64,000 bases of DNA from an uncultured Rubrobacteraceae bacterium. Lineage in GTDB: Bacteria > Actinomycetota > Rubrobacteria > Rubrobacterales > Rubrobacteraceae. The DNA lies in NCBI GenBank assembly GCA_902806085.1, contig CADCVH010000087.1, positions 1 through 64,000 of the forward strand. The letters run 5' to 3'. Numbering within the stretch: the first letter of the stretch is position 1; each line of letters opens with the position of its first letter. The notes beneath the pieces were generated by a model. The model worked only from the letters and a program-made list of their open reading frames with translations, made no database searches and had not been told where the DNA came from. Made by a program: the position numbers and the translations under genes. Positions 24,722 through 34,358 of this stretch are shown here, piece by piece.

Positions 24722-24821
24722 GCGCCCCCGTCTGCGTAGGTTTTTCTCCGAGAAGGGCAAGATCCCGCACACCGACGGCAAGATCCTGTTAGCCGTTCCG
24801 CCCCCCGCCGCCGGATAATTC
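24722..24821 (-). repeat. Right arm of ~100-bp inverted repeat around araC-like gene
   Basis: It starts GCGCCCCCGTCTGCG, ends GCCGCCGGATAATTC, and is the reverse complement of 23479-23577 with about ten mismatches and one indel. The inner end starts 11 bp after the AraC stop codon. Confidence 0.85.
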
Positions 24822-24946
24822 GCAACGGCAAAGATACGCGCTTTGGGGGATACGCTTCTCCCGGTTGGCGAGCAGGATGCCAGTGTCACTGATGCACACC
24901 AGGCGGGGCGGTGAAGGCTCTCTCCCTTCCTCAACGAGAAGGGAAG

Positions 24947-26419
24947 ATGGGCATGAGCGGAGCAAGGAACCTCAAGGCACGGGCGGCGCTTCCGATGGCG
25001 GCCCTGGCGGCAAGTGTGCTAATGGCGGTGGTGCTTGCCGCCCCGGCGCAGGCCGCACCCTTCTCCGTTACCAACACGGCCGATTCCGGGGAAGGCTCCC
25101 TGCGTCAGGCGATGAGTGATGCCAACGCCAGCGCCGGCGAGGACACGATCAACTTCGACCCCTCCCTCTCGCGGCAGACCATCACGCTGGGCTCGCAGTT
25201 GGCCGTGGCCGATAGCGCGGGGCTTACCATCGACGGCGGCAGCGCCAATATCACCGTAAGCGGCAACGATGCCGTGCGGGTGTTCGAGGTACGCAGCGGC
25301 GCAAAGCTCGCCCTGAACAACCTTACGGTGGCCAACGGCAGAGGCGCCGCTGGTGGCGGCATAGCCAACCTGGGCACGCTCACGGTTACCGACTCCACCC
25401 TCTCGGGCAATAGCGCCAACTACTCCGGCGGCGGCGGCATATGGAACAACGGTGGCACGGTCACGGTTGCCAACTCCACCCTCTCCGGCAATAGTTCCAC
25501 CTGGCACGGCGGCGGCATATACAATTGGAACGGTGGCACGCTCACGGTTGCCAACTCCACCCTCTCGGGCAATAGCGTCACCGACTTAGACTACGCCAGC
25601 GGCGGCGGCATAGCGAGCTATGGTGGCACGCTAACGGTTACCAATTCCACCCTCTCGGGCAATAGCGCCGGCGCCGGCAGAGGCGGCGGCATAGAGAGCT
25701 ATGGTGGCAGCGCTACGCTCAAGAACACGATCGTGGCCAACAGCCCTTCGGGCGGGAATTGTTCCGTGACCGTTACCAACGGCGGCCACAACCTCGACTC
25801 GGACGGTAGCTGCGGCTCTGGCACGGCCAACAACTCCATCTCCGGTACCACGGATAAACCTCTGGACCCCAAGCTCGGCGCCCTCGCCGACAACGGCGGC
25901 CCCACAAAGACCCATGCCTTGCTGGAGGGCAGCCCGGCTATAAACAAGGGTAACTCCTTCGGGGCAACCACCGACCAGCGCGGTGTTTCGCGCCCGCAGG
26001 GGGCGGCCTCAGACATCGGCGCCTTCGAGTCCGAGTCCACCGTAGTCGAGGACACCGTTAAGCCAAGGGTTAGCGCCGCGACGCCCGCCGGAACGGGCAT
26101 CGGGCGTGGCACCAACGTCGCGGCCACCTTCTCGGAGAAGATGAGCCCCACCTCGATCACCAAGTCCACCTTCAAGCTCTTCAAGGTCACCTCCAGCGGG
26201 ACAACGCAGGTCACCAACGTGACGGTGACGCCCAGCTCGGACGGCCTGAAGGCCACGCTCAACCCGTTCGGGACGTCCTCGACCTTGCTCTCCTCGAGGA
26301 CCAAGTACAAGGCAGTGGTGACCACGGGGGCGAAGGACCTGGCGGGAAACGCGCTGGATCAGAACCCCACGACCACCGGCAACCAGCAGAAGGCGTGGAC
26401 CTTCACCACGGGAAGCTAA
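24947..26419 (+). CDS. Secreted parallel beta-helix protein with C-terminal Ig-like domain
   Basis: A long signal peptide (ALPMAALAASVLMAVVLAAP, cut after AQAA) leads to SVTNTADSGEGSLRQAM, the common start of CSLREA-type polymorphic outer proteins. Residues ~110-260 are a right-handed beta-helix with repeated LTVTNSTLSGNSA-GGGI coils, about 25-35 residues each. Residues ~370-490 form a bacterial Ig-like domain (VAATFSEKMSPTSITKSTF). It has no sortase motif, so it is probably released or loosely bound. A strong terminator follows. ATG 24947 has a GAGAAGGGAAG site; upstream GTG 24911 is less likely. Confidence 0.8.
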   Translation: MGMSGARNLKARAALPMAALAASVLMAVVLAAPAQAAPFSVTNTADSGEGSLRQAMSDANASAGEDTINFDPSLSRQTITLGSQLAVADSAGLTIDGGSANITVSGNDAVRVFEVRSGAKLALNNLTVANGRGAAGGGIANLGTLTVTDSTLSGNSANYSGGGGIWNNGGTVTVANSTLSGNSSTWHGGGIYNWNGGTLTVANSTLSGNSVTDLDYASGGGIASYGGTLTVTNSTLSGNSAGAGRGGGIESYGGSATLKNTIVANSPSGGNCSVTVTNGGHNLDSDGSCGSGTANNSISGTTDKPLDPKLGALADNGGPTKTHALLEGSPAINKGNSFGATTDQRGVSRPQGAASDIGAFESESTVVEDTVKPRVSAATPAGTGIGRGTNVAATFSEKMSPTSITKSTFKLFKVTSSGTTQVTNVTVTPSSDGLKATLNPFGTSSTLLSSRTKYKAVVTTGAKDLAGNALDQNPTTTGNQQKAWTFTTGS

Positions 26420-26439
26420 CCCCAAGCGTCGAGCGCAGT

Positions 26440-26470
26440 GGAGGGCCGGGGCACGATGCTCCGGCCCTCC
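26440..26470 (+). terminator. Terminator after the beta-helix gene
   Basis: GGAGGGCCGG at 26440-26449 pairs perfectly with CCGGCCCTCC at 26461-26470 around an 11-nt loop, 20 bp after the stop codon. Confidence 0.75.
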
Positions 26471-26512
26471 CTCTTGCCCCTTATTCACCGGAGTGCGTGG
26501 AAGGAGTTTCTC

Positions 26513-26543
26513 GGAACTTCGGGCGTAGGGGGTTCTAGGAAGT
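26513..26543 (+). repeat. Dispersed palindromic repeat, copy 3
   Basis: GGAACTTCGGGCGTAGGG then GGTTCTAGGAAGT. It is preceded at 26481 by TTATTCACCGGAGTGCGTGG, a leader also seen at 27929. Confidence 0.5.
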
Positions 26544-26557
26544 GCGGGACGCGGGAA

Positions 26558-26587
26558 GGGGGACCGGACGCTTTAGGTCCGGCCCCC
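26558..26587. terminator. Terminator of the small RTX-like gene
   Basis: GGGGGACCGGAC pairs with GTCCGGCCCCC around a GCTTTAG loop with one bulged base. It lies 29 bp beyond the stop of the minus-strand gene at 26616. Confidence 0.6.
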
Positions 26588-26615
26588 GGGGTTGGCCCGC
26601 CGTCGTTCGGGCGGG

Positions 26616-27074
26616 CTACCTGAAGGATTCCTCGCAGTTGACGAAGCGGTCGAGGTTCCGGTCCGCGCCCCTCCTGACGGCGTCCACCCCGCCGCCGCAG
26701 TCCACAAAGTCGCCCGCCCCGTCGCCGCTGGAGATCACGGTGTCGTCGCCGGGGCCGCCGTAGAGGGCGTCCTCGCCCCCCTCGCCGTAGAGGACGTCCC
26801 CGCCCGAGCCGCCGTGCACCGCCCGCTCCTCTGCCCGGTCGTCGCCCATCCCACCGTGAATGACGTCGACGCCCGCCCCGCCGTAGAGGAAGTCGTCCCC
26901 GCCCATGCCGTGCAGCGCGTCGTCGCCCGCGAGGCCCTTGATCACGTCGTCCCCGGAGGTTCCCCTGATCAGATCGCCCGCCGCCGTGCCCGAGAGCCCG
27001 GCCGCGAGGGCCGCCCCCGAGAGCGCCGCCAGGAGGATCGCCATCGCCGCAACCGTCGTCGCCGTCCGCCTCAT
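26616..27074 (-). CDS. Small secreted calcium-binding RTX-repeat protein
   Basis: ATG 27074 opens a signal peptide (TTVAAMAILLAALSGAALAAG) followed by about eight hemolysin-type repeats of the GGxGxDx form, such as GTSGDDVIKGLAGDDALHG and GGAGVDVIHGGMGDD. It ends with DFVDCGGGVDAV and NCEES, where two cysteines could pair. Such repeats bind Ca2+ in a parallel beta-roll outside the cell. It has no enzymatic domain. It faces the beta-helix gene across two terminators. Confidence 0.8.
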   Translation of the reverse strand: MRRTATTVAAMAILLAALSGAALAAGLSGTAAGDLIRGTSGDDVIKGLAGDDALHGMGGDDFLYGGAGVDVIHGGMGDDRAEERAVHGGSGGDVLYGEGGEDALYGGPGDDTVISSGDGAGDFVDCGGGVDAVRRGADRNLDRFVNCEESFR

Positions 27075-27494
27075 GTCGTGCCCCTTTCGGTCTGTGACCC
27101 CCGGCCTCCCCGGGCGCCTTTGTCCTGCACTCTGGGGCGCCGGGGCGGGTGGGGTATCACGCAAATGCACTAGATCGGCGGGCCGTTACCGAACCGTCGC
27201 GGGGCTGTGGCCGGTTTGCCGCCGGACCGTTACCGTTCCGGAACATCGGGCGGCGCATCGGGCCGAGGTCACGCCCCGTCCACCCCCTCAGAACCCTTCA
27301 CGGAACTTCGGTCGCAGGGGGTTCTAAGAAGTTACGATGTTCGCGTCCGTGCGCACCCGCTTTGCGACGCTAGTGCCTAGTCATTCGGGGTGAGGAAAAG
27401 ATCCCCCATCGGGGCGATGCTTCGGGGGTCGTTTGGGGACTACAGTTGACCCAGTGCCGGGACGTACCCGACCGAGAAGCGAAGGGGCGGGCTG
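27075..27494. other. Intergenic region with hairpins and one dispersed repeat
   Basis: No gene is supported. It contains a CCGTTACCGAACC and GACCGTTACCGTTCCGGAAC pair of similar words at 27184-27243 and dispersed repeat copy 4. A promoter for the small genes at 27.5 kb is likely but not identified. Confidence 0.4.
27302..27332 (+). repeat. Dispersed palindromic repeat, copy 4
   Basis: GGAACTTCGGTCGCAGGGG then GTTCTAAGAAGT. An upstream AGAACCC at 27290-27296 can pair with the GGGTTCT within it. Confidence 0.55.
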
Positions 27495-27674
27495 ATGTAC
27501 CAAGACTTCGACCGAGGATTGGCCAGGGAGCGGACGGCGCAGATGCGCAAAGAGGTCGACCACTACCGCCTGGCTGCCCGCCTGGCGAAGGCCGCCCGCT
27601 CCGAGGAGGACGGCGCCATCCGCAGGGGCCGAATTGCCCGCGGCGTCGCGCTGGCGACGGCGCTGTTCAGGTAG
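27495..27674 (+). CDS. Small basic/acidic helical protein (59 aa), unknown function
   Basis: ATG 27495 follows GAAGGGGCGGG. The peptide MYQDFDRGLARERTAQMRKE and its continuation are highly charged and likely helical, ending in a short hydrophobic ARGVALATALFR tail. No family is recognised. The coding pattern and ribosome binding site support a real gene. A second small gene starts 8 bp later. Confidence 0.5.
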   Translation: MYQDFDRGLARERTAQMRKEVDHYRLAARLAKAARSEEDGAIRRGRIARGVALATALFR

Positions 27675-27682
27675 GGGTCCCG

Positions 27683-27868
27683 ATGCCCAAGTTCATCCTG
27701 GCCACCGTCGCGCTCTTCCTTGGTCGGCAAGGACCGTCCGGGGCCGACGCCCACGACGCCACGCACGCCAGGACGCGCAGCCGGGACGCCACCCGCCGCC
27801 TGCGGGCGTCCCGCACGCACGATCCGTACGTGCATCTCGGCTCCCTGGGGTTGAACAAGCGGCACTAA
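27683..27868 (+). CDS. Small protein (61 aa) with hydrophobic start, unknown function
   Basis: ATG 27683 opens PKFILATVALFLGRQG, possibly a short signal or membrane-associated helix, followed by an arginine- and histidine-rich tail. It is separated from the previous small gene by 8 bp, so co-translation is likely. No homology is recognised. Confidence 0.4.
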   Translation: MPKFILATVALFLGRQGPSGADAHDATHARTRSRDATRRLRASRTHDPYVHLGSLGLNKRH

Positions 27869-28038
27869 GCAAGCAGCGCTTAGATCTCCTACCAGGGTCC
27901 GAGGCGGCGCACCCCCGCCCCTTCTTCTTAACCTATTCACCCGACCGCGTGGAAGGCGCATTCTGCGCGGTTTGCGGTGGTCGAGGCCCCCACGTGCCCG
28001 TAGACTCGTCAGGTAGCCCCAAGGAGGGAGGAGGGTAC

Positions 28039-28391
28039 GTGGCTATAAAGAAGTTCTTGGCGGAGATCGCGGTCGCCGACATCGGCCCGGCGCGGTCCTG
28101 GTACGAGCGGCTCCTGGGAAGCCCCCCGGACGTTGAGCCGATGGGGGGCTGGTCGAGTGGCATCCCACGGATGGCGGCGGGCTGCAGCTCGAGGGGGACG
28201 GGGAGCGCGCGGGGTCGTGCCACGCCACCATCGTCGTGGGGAGCCTGGACGAGAGGCTGGCGGCGCTGAAGGCCGAGGGGATAGCGGCCGGGCCGGTGGT
28301 CGGCACGCCGGGGCTGGTGAGGGTTGTCACGGTGGCCGACCCAGCGGGCAACCTGATCAACTTCGCCGAGGACCTCACGGACGGGGCCTGA
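28039..28391 (+). pseudogene. Glyoxalase/VOC-family protein, frameshifted at 28143-28148
   Basis: GTG 28039 follows AGGAGGGAGGAGG. The N-terminus FLAEIAVADIGPARSWYERLLG is a canonical VOC beta-alpha start. After a run of six G the correct frame is one base off and resumes as VEWHPTDGGGLQLEGDGERA, ATIVVGSLDERL and VADPAGNLINFAEDL, the closing VOC strands. One missing G accounts for it; the restored protein is 117 residues. Either a real mutation or a homopolymer error. Confidence 0.75.
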
Positions 28392-28417
28392 AGCGCCTGT
28401 TCACCCAACCTTCCTAG

Positions 28418-28561
28418 AGAGACTGTCTGGAAAGTCCCAGAGGCACGAACGTGCGGCCTCCACAGAGGCCCAAATGGGAGCTTTTTCGACCTCTCTGACC
28501 TCCGTATACCGGTCAAATTCGCCGCCGAAACGGCACCCCCAATACTTTCCAGACAGTCTCT
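28418..28561. mobile_element. 144-bp MITE-like element with perfect 18-bp inverted ends
   Basis: AGAGACTGTCTGGAAAGT at 28418-28435 is the exact reverse complement of 28544-28561. CTAG lies just outside or at both ends, suggesting a CTAG target duplication as in several IS5-group elements. It encodes no protein. The IS5-type transposase remnant starts 58 bp beyond it and may be its former helper. Confidence 0.65.
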
Positions 28562-28618
28562 AGAAACTGTTTTGCAATAGGACTCGGAACCGCCTTTCCT
28601 GGGCCTTTCTGAGGCATT

Positions 28619-29286
28619 TCAAAGTACCGCGTTGGCGAGCCTGCGCAGCATGATGCGGCTCATCGCCCACTGGATCATCGCCACCCCGGTCTCCGGCAGC
28701 CTCTCGTAGTCCTTCGCCAGCCGCCGAGCCTGACCCAGCCAGGCGAACGTCCTCTCCACCACCCAGCGCCTCGGCAGCACCGGGAACCCGCGGGGTTTCT
28801 CCCCCGGGCCGTAGCGCCAGAGCTGGCGGTCCGGGCGCCGGGGCACCTCCACCCGCCATCCCCGCTCCTGTTCGGCCCACTCTCGGAAGGTCCTCGTGTA
28901 GGCTCCGTCGGCCCAGACGAGTTCCATCCTTGGCAAATCCTCCCTCGGCTCGTCGGTCAGGAGCCTTTGCGCGCCGTCGCGGTCGTGGAGGCTGGCCGCG
29001 TGGACGAGAGCGCCCAGCACGAGCCCGCCGGTGTCCACCAGCAGGTGGCGTTTCCTTCCCAAGAGGCGCTTGGCCCCGTCGTAGCCCCGCTCGGGTCCTC
29101 CCACGCCGGTCCCCCTGACCGCCTGGCTGTCGATCACCGACGCGCTCGGGTCGCGGTCGCGCCCTTCCGACCGGCGCACCGCTTCACGAAGCCGGTCGTG
29201 GGCCCGCCTCAGCCGCCCGTCCCGGCGCCACTGGTCCAAGGTCCAGACTCTCAGCGGTAGCAGCAGTTCGAGGGCCCGCGAAGGGC
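28619..29286 (-). pseudogene. IS5-family transposase, 5'-truncated
   Basis: The minus-strand frame contains SASVIDSQAVRGTG (first catalytic Asp), GYDGAKRLLGRKRHLLVDT, ELVWADGAYTRTFREW (second Asp) and RRWVVERTFAWLGQARRLAKDYERLPET (catalytic Glu), all DDE_Tnp_1 landmarks of the IS5 group. The first ~70 residues normally beginning with a D-EEW motif are missing and the frame runs into the PP2C region. The truncated copy should be inactive. Confidence 0.8.
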
Positions 29287-29372
29287 GGGGCCGAAGGAGG
29301 TAAGAGCGTGGAGAAGAGGGATGTCCACGGAATACGGCACCGGGGCTGGAACAGGGCCCTTGCGAGGGTGGC

Positions 29373-30196
<824 letters not shown>

Positions 30197-30200
<4 letters not shown>

Positions 30201-30557
30201 GCGGAGCCGCGTTGCTGGCGGCGGTCCTGGTGCTTTCCGCCTACTGCGCGCTGGTCGCGCTCGTTGTGGCGTGGGTCTTGATCTACTGGTTCCCCGCCTA
30301 TCCGACCAATCCGGTCCTCCAAAAGGTCTACGACGTCGTGGATCGCGCCGCCGGGCCCATCATGCGTCCCATAAGGCGCCTGATCCCGACGGTGAACCTG
30401 GGTGGGGGGCTTCGCCGTGGACCTGTCGCCCATACTCGTCCTCCTGGCCCTCTCCGGCGCTCGGGGGCCGCTCCTTGGGCTTACCGGCGGCTTCGCGGGC
30501 CCCGGGATCGCGAGAACGGGTAAGACCGAACTACCCAAACGCGTGCGGACAAGATAG
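30197..30557 (+). pseudogene. YggT-family membrane protein, frameshifted in a G run
   Basis: GTG 30197 overlaps the phosphatase stop by 4 nt. The N-terminus (LSAYCALVALVVAWVLIYWF) and NPVLQKVYDVVDRAAGPIMRPIRRLIPTVN match YggT proteins. After GGTGGGGGGC at 30401-30410 the frame is off by one; removing one G restores FAVDLSPILVLLALS, the second YggT segment. YggT proteins contribute to membrane organisation and osmotic tolerance in many bacteria. Confidence 0.75.
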
Positions 30558-30577
30558 CAATCTAGAGAGGAGAAGCA

Positions 30578-30948
30578 GTGGCAGGAAGATTGGGCGGCAG
30601 GCTCGCGAGGTTTCTGTGCGAGAAGCTGGACGATCCGAGGAGCCGAAAGGCCGCACGCAAGGCGCTGCGGAAAGTCACCGGCGAGGAGCCGAGCCGCCGC
30701 ATGGCAGGGGATGAGGGGCGACCCACGGGGCGACCCACGGGGCGACCCACGGCGACTATATCGCGGGGCTCGGTGCGATCGAGGTCGGTGACCGGGCCGG
30801 CTTCGAGCTGCGAGATCGGTTGGCCGAGGCGCTGAAGCTCTACCCTCGCGACGCCGAGCTCCTCGACGGCGCCCTCGGGCAGGCCCTCGCGCAGTACGAC
30901 CTCAGGACGCTTCCAGACCCAGAGGGGACGTCCCCCGGCGTGAGGTGA
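30578..30948 (+). pseudogene. Unknown protein with 12-bp repeat expansion and shifted frame
   Basis: GTG 30578 has an AGAGGAGAAG site. The first 45 residues are charged (CEKLDDPRSRKAARKALRK). A tandem 12-bp repeat then encodes GRPT units, after which the good-looking frame is different: DYIAGLGAIEVGDRAGFELR, LAEALKLYPRDAELLDGAL and on to TGA 30948. The junction lies at the last repeat copy, so repeat slippage may have broken the frame. No family is recognised. Confidence 0.45.
30717..30752 (+). repeat. 12-bp unit in three perfect copies
   Basis: GGCGACCCACGG is repeated three times and followed by a partial CGAC. It coincides with the frame break in the surrounding gene. Confidence 0.9.
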
Positions 30949-31180
30949 GGAGGCCAGGGGTGGCAGGAAGGCAAGGGGTACCCGGGGCGGTCCGACCGGG
31001 AGCGGTCCGGTGGGCGCACGGGCGTACGGAGACGCTACCCCGGGTCAGCTACCCCGGGTCAAAAAGGCCGCCGCCGCGGGGGCGCCCGGCGTGACCGCCA
31101 GATTATGGCCGCCAAACGCAAGAACTCACGGGTCTCCGCCACGTTCGGCGGTACATCCTCGCGATACGGCGTGGGGGCCG

Positions 31181-32449
31181 TCAGGCGTTCGCGGGGAGGG
31201 TGAGGGCGAACACCGCTCCTGGGCGATCACCGGGGTTGTTGCCCGCGGTGAGGTCGCCGCGCTGGGCGCGGGCGAGGTCGCGGGCTATGGCGAGCCCGAG
31301 GCCCGTGCCGCCACCTTTGCGCGTGCGGGCCTCCTCCGCGCGGTAGAAGCGCTCGAGGATGCGCGGGAGGTGTTCCGGGGGGACGCCGGGGCCCGTGTCC
31401 GAGACGGAGGCCTCCGCCGCGCCGTCCAGCGCCCGTCCCGAGACCGTCACGGTGCCGCCCTTGGGCGTGTGGCGCACGGCGTTGTCCAGAAGCGCGGCGA
31501 GGATCTGGCCCGTCCGCGCCGCGTCGCCGCGGACGAGGAGTTCCGATGGGAGCGAGATCTCCAGCCGGATCTCCTCGGCCGCCGCCCGCTTGAGGAACCG
31601 CTCCGCGGCCTCGCCCGCGACGACCGAGAGGTCGAAGGGCTTGTTCTCGACCTCCAGCCTGCCGGAGTCGAGGCGCGCGAGCAGGAGCAGGTCCGAAAGC
31701 AGCGCGTCCATGCGGTCGATCTCGGAGAGTTGGTCGTCCACGATCTCGCGGTTGTCGGGGGTGGTCGGGTTGCGCCGGATCTCCTCGGCGTTGACCTTCA
31801 CCAGGGCGAGGGGCGTCTTGAGCTCGTGGGAGGCGTCTGCGACGAAGTCCCGCTGCCTCTGAAAAGCCTCCCTGGCCGGGCGCATCGCGTTGCGAGACAT
31901 GTACAGCCCCCCCACCGCCGATAACGCCAGGGCCACGAGGCCCGCGGCGACGAGCACCGCGACCAGGCGCCAGACGGTCTCCCGGACCACGGCCCTGGAC
32001 TGGGCGGCCTGCACCACCGCCATGACCTCGCCGGTCTCGTCGTCCAGGGGCGCGCTAACGACCCGCACGGCGCCGTCGGACCCGCCGTCGACGGTCCCGT
32101 GGTTCGGCTTCTTCTGCAGGGCCGCGTCCCGGGCGAGCTCCTCGTAGGGCAGCCCGAGGGAGGAGCTCGAGTCGCCGAGGCTCAGGGCCCTGGCGGCGAT
32201 GTCTCCGTCGGGCGGGACCGCGACAACGGCGATGTCGGATGGGGTCTTCGCCTTGGTACCCCCGTACTTGTCGCCGCCGCTCAGGTATATCTCGGTCTCG
32301 GCCTTCGCCTCCTGCATGAGGGCCTTGTCCTGCTGCTCCGTGACCGAACGCTCGAAGAACACCACCACGATCGCACCGAAGAGCACGAGAATCAGGGCGA
32401 GGATACCCGCGTATCCGAAGGTGAGGCGCCTCCTGATGCGGTCGAGCAC
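31181..32449 (-). CDS. Sensor histidine kinase
   Basis: The 422-residue protein has membrane helices at ~10-32 and ~170-192 around an extracellular domain of ~135 residues, then HisKA with DFVADASHELKTPLALVK (phospho-His near residue 220) and an HATPase domain with DNAVRHTPKGG, SDTGPGVPPEHLPRI and [11 protein letters not shown]. It lies 3 bp after the response regulator. It faces the MoxR gene train, which it may control in response to envelope stress. Confidence 0.9.
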   Translation of the reverse strand: MLDRIRRRLTFGYAGILALILVLFGAIVVVFFERSVTEQQDKALMQEAKAETEIYLSGGDKYGGTKAKTPSDIAVVAVPPDGDIAARALSLGDSSSSLGLPYEELARDAALQKKPNHGTVDGGSDGAVRVVSAPLDDETGEVMAVVQAAQSRAVVRETVWRLVAVLVAAGLVALALSAVGGLYMSRNAMRPAREAFQRQRDFVADASHELKTPLALVKVNAEEIRRNPTTPDNREIVDDQLSEIDRMDALLSDLLLLARLDSGRLEVENKPFDLSVVAGEAAERFLKRAAAEEIRLEISLPSELLVRGDAARTGQILAALLDNAVRHTPKGGTVTVSGRALDGAAEASVSDTGPGVPPEHLPRILERFYRAEEARTRKGGGTGLGLAIARDLARAQRGDLTAGNNPGDRPGAVFALTLPANA

Positions 32450-32452
32450 GGC

Positions 32453-33145
32453 CTAGGCCGGTCTTCCGGGCGGCTCGAAGGTGTAGCCGATGCCCCGGAC
32501 GGTGCGTATGTGGGAAGGTTCGCCTTCCCGGTCCAGCTTCTTCCTCAAGTACGAGACGTAGTGCTCGACCACGCTCGTCGAGACCTCTCCGGGGACCCCC
32601 CACACGGCGTCGAGCAGCACGGAGCGCGAGAAGACCCTGCCGGGGCTCTGCATGAGGGCCGCGAGGAGCGCGAACTCCTTGGCCGTGAGCTCGACCCGCT
32701 CCTCCCCCCGGCGAACCTCGTGGCGCACCGGGTCGAGCGCCACGTCCCCGACCCTGACGGTCGCCGTCTCCGCGGGCGCGCCCTGGGGCCTCCGGGTCAG
32801 CGCCCTCACGCGAGCGAGGAGCTCCTGCAGGGCGAAGGGCTTCGGGAGGTAGTCGTCGGCGCCGGCGTCGAGGCCCTCGACCCGGTCCTCGATCTGGCCC
32901 CTGGCAGTGAGCATGAGGGCGGGGGTGTGCACGTCCGCAGCCCGAAGACCCCGCACGATCTGGACGCCGCTGCGTCCTGGCAGCATCCAGTCCACGACCA
33001 ACAGATCGAAGCCGTCGTCGAGCGCCCGAGACAGACCCTCACGCCCGTCTGAGGCCACCTCGACGCCGTGACCCTCCTCGCGCAGGACCCGCACGAGCGC
33101 CCGCGCCATCTTCTCTTCGTCCTCTATGAGCAGGATGCGCGCCAT
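32453..33145 (-). CDS. OmpR-family response regulator
   Basis: The 230-residue protein starts MARILLIEDEEKMARAL with acidic pocket residues EDEE, phospho-acceptor Asp in DLLVVDWMLPGRSG, a Lys in PKPFALQELLARV, and a winged-helix DNA-binding domain (LTAKEFALLAALMQSPGRVF, SYLRKKLD). ATG 33145 is chosen because MARILLIEDEE is the usual beginning. It is the partner of the kinase 3 bp downstream and is divergent from the MoxR operon. Confidence 0.92.
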   Translation of the reverse strand: MARILLIEDEEKMARALVRVLREEGHGVEVASDGREGLSRALDDGFDLLVVDWMLPGRSGVQIVRGLRAADVHTPALMLTARGQIEDRVEGLDAGADDYLPKPFALQELLARVRALTRRPQGAPAETATVRVGDVALDPVRHEVRRGEERVELTAKEFALLAALMQSPGRVFSRSVLLDAVWGVPGEVSTSVVEHYVSYLRKKLDREGEPSHIRTVRGIGYTFEPPGRPA

Positions 33146-33320
33146 GTGATGGGCCAATGGTAGCGCAGTCGGCGTTCCTACGGCCGTCCGGGATCACTTT
33201 CTCGGAGAATCCTAAGGAAAGCCGGGGTCCGCCCTAAGACTCCCGTCGCAGACTCTGGATCGACCCCCGGCACGCATCTCGTCCGGGGCGACTACCGAGA
33301 TCCGCACAGGAGAGGACAGC

Positions 33321-34358
33321 GTGGAGAGAGCAGGCAACAACGGGCAGGGAGAGACGAAGGTCCGGACGGAAGCCCAGGCGGCGAGGGTCTCGATGGAGGC
33401 TGCGCTCTTCGAGATGAGGCGCGAGATCGTGGGCCAGGAGGCGCTGCTGGAGCGGGTGCTCGTGGCGCTCCTGACGGGCGGGCACCTCCTGATCGAGGGC
33501 GTCCCAGGCCTCGCGAAGACCCTGACGGTGAAGACGGCCGCGGCGGTGCTCGGCGGCTCGTTCTCCAGGGTGCAGTTCACCCCCGACCTCGTCCCCGCGG
33601 ACCTGGTGGGCACGAGGGTCTTCCGCCCGGACACGGCGACCTTCGCGACCGAGCTAGGTCCCGTGTTCTGCAACTTTCTTCTGGCCGACGAGATCAACCG
33701 CGCCCCCGCCAAGGTCCAGTCGGCCCTGCTGGAGGTGATGCAGGAGCACCAGGTGAGCATAGGCAAGGAGACCTTCGGTGTGCCGGACCCCTTCCTGGTA
33801 ATGGCGACCCAGAACCCGATAGAGAGCGAAGGAACCTACCCGCTCCCCGAGGCCCAGCTCGACCGCTTCGCGATGAAGGTGCTGGTCGGCTACCCGTCGC
33901 GCGAGGAGGAGGCGATGGTGGTAGAGCGCTCCATGCGCCAGGCCCCCCAGGTCAGGAAGACCGTCACCCCGGCCCACCTCGGGGCCTTCCGGCGGGCCGC
34001 CGCCTCCGTCTACGTCGACCGGCTGATAGTCGAGTACGCCGTGGACCTTTGCGCCGCCACGCGCGAGCCGCACCGGCACGGGCTCGGCGACCTGTCGCCC
34101 TACCTGGACTTCGGCGCGAGCCCGCGCGGGCCGATCAACCTGGTGCGCGCCTCCCAGGCCGTCGCTTTCTTGCGGGACCGCGACTACGTCCTGGCCCAGG
34201 ACGTCCGGGGCATCGCCAAGGACGTGCTCCGCCACCGCCTCGTGCTCTCCTACGAGGCGATGGCCGAGGGCGTGGACGCCGACGCGGTCCTCGACGAGAT
34301 CCTCGGCACCGTGCGGGCCCCCAGGCTGGAACTCTCCGAAGAGAGGGCCGGCGCGTGA
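33321..34358 (+). CDS. MoxR-family AAA+ ATPase
   Basis: The 345-residue protein has Walker A GVPGLAKT, Walker B FLLADEINRAP, sensor LVMATQNPIESEGTYPLPEAQLDRF and a C-terminal lid with YLDFGASPRGPINLV, all typical of MoxR chaperone ATPases. MoxR proteins help fold or activate metal-containing VWA proteins, and its downstream partners, DUF58 and VWA genes, are the standard set. GTG 33321 follows GGAGAGGA. It overlaps the DUF58 gene by 4 nt. Confidence 0.93.
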   Translation: MERAGNNGQGETKVRTEAQAARVSMEAALFEMRREIVGQEALLERVLVALLTGGHLLIEGVPGLAKTLTVKTAAAVLGGSFSRVQFTPDLVPADLVGTRVFRPDTATFATELGPVFCNFLLADEINRAPAKVQSALLEVMQEHQVSIGKETFGVPDPFLVMATQNPIESEGTYPLPEAQLDRFAMKVLVGYPSREEEAMVVERSMRQAPQVRKTVTPAHLGAFRRAAASVYVDRLIVEYAVDLCAATREPHRHGLGDLSPYLDFGASPRGPINLVRASQAVAFLRDRDYVLAQDVRGIAKDVLRHRLVLSYEAMAEGVDADAVLDEILGTVRAPRLELSEERAGA

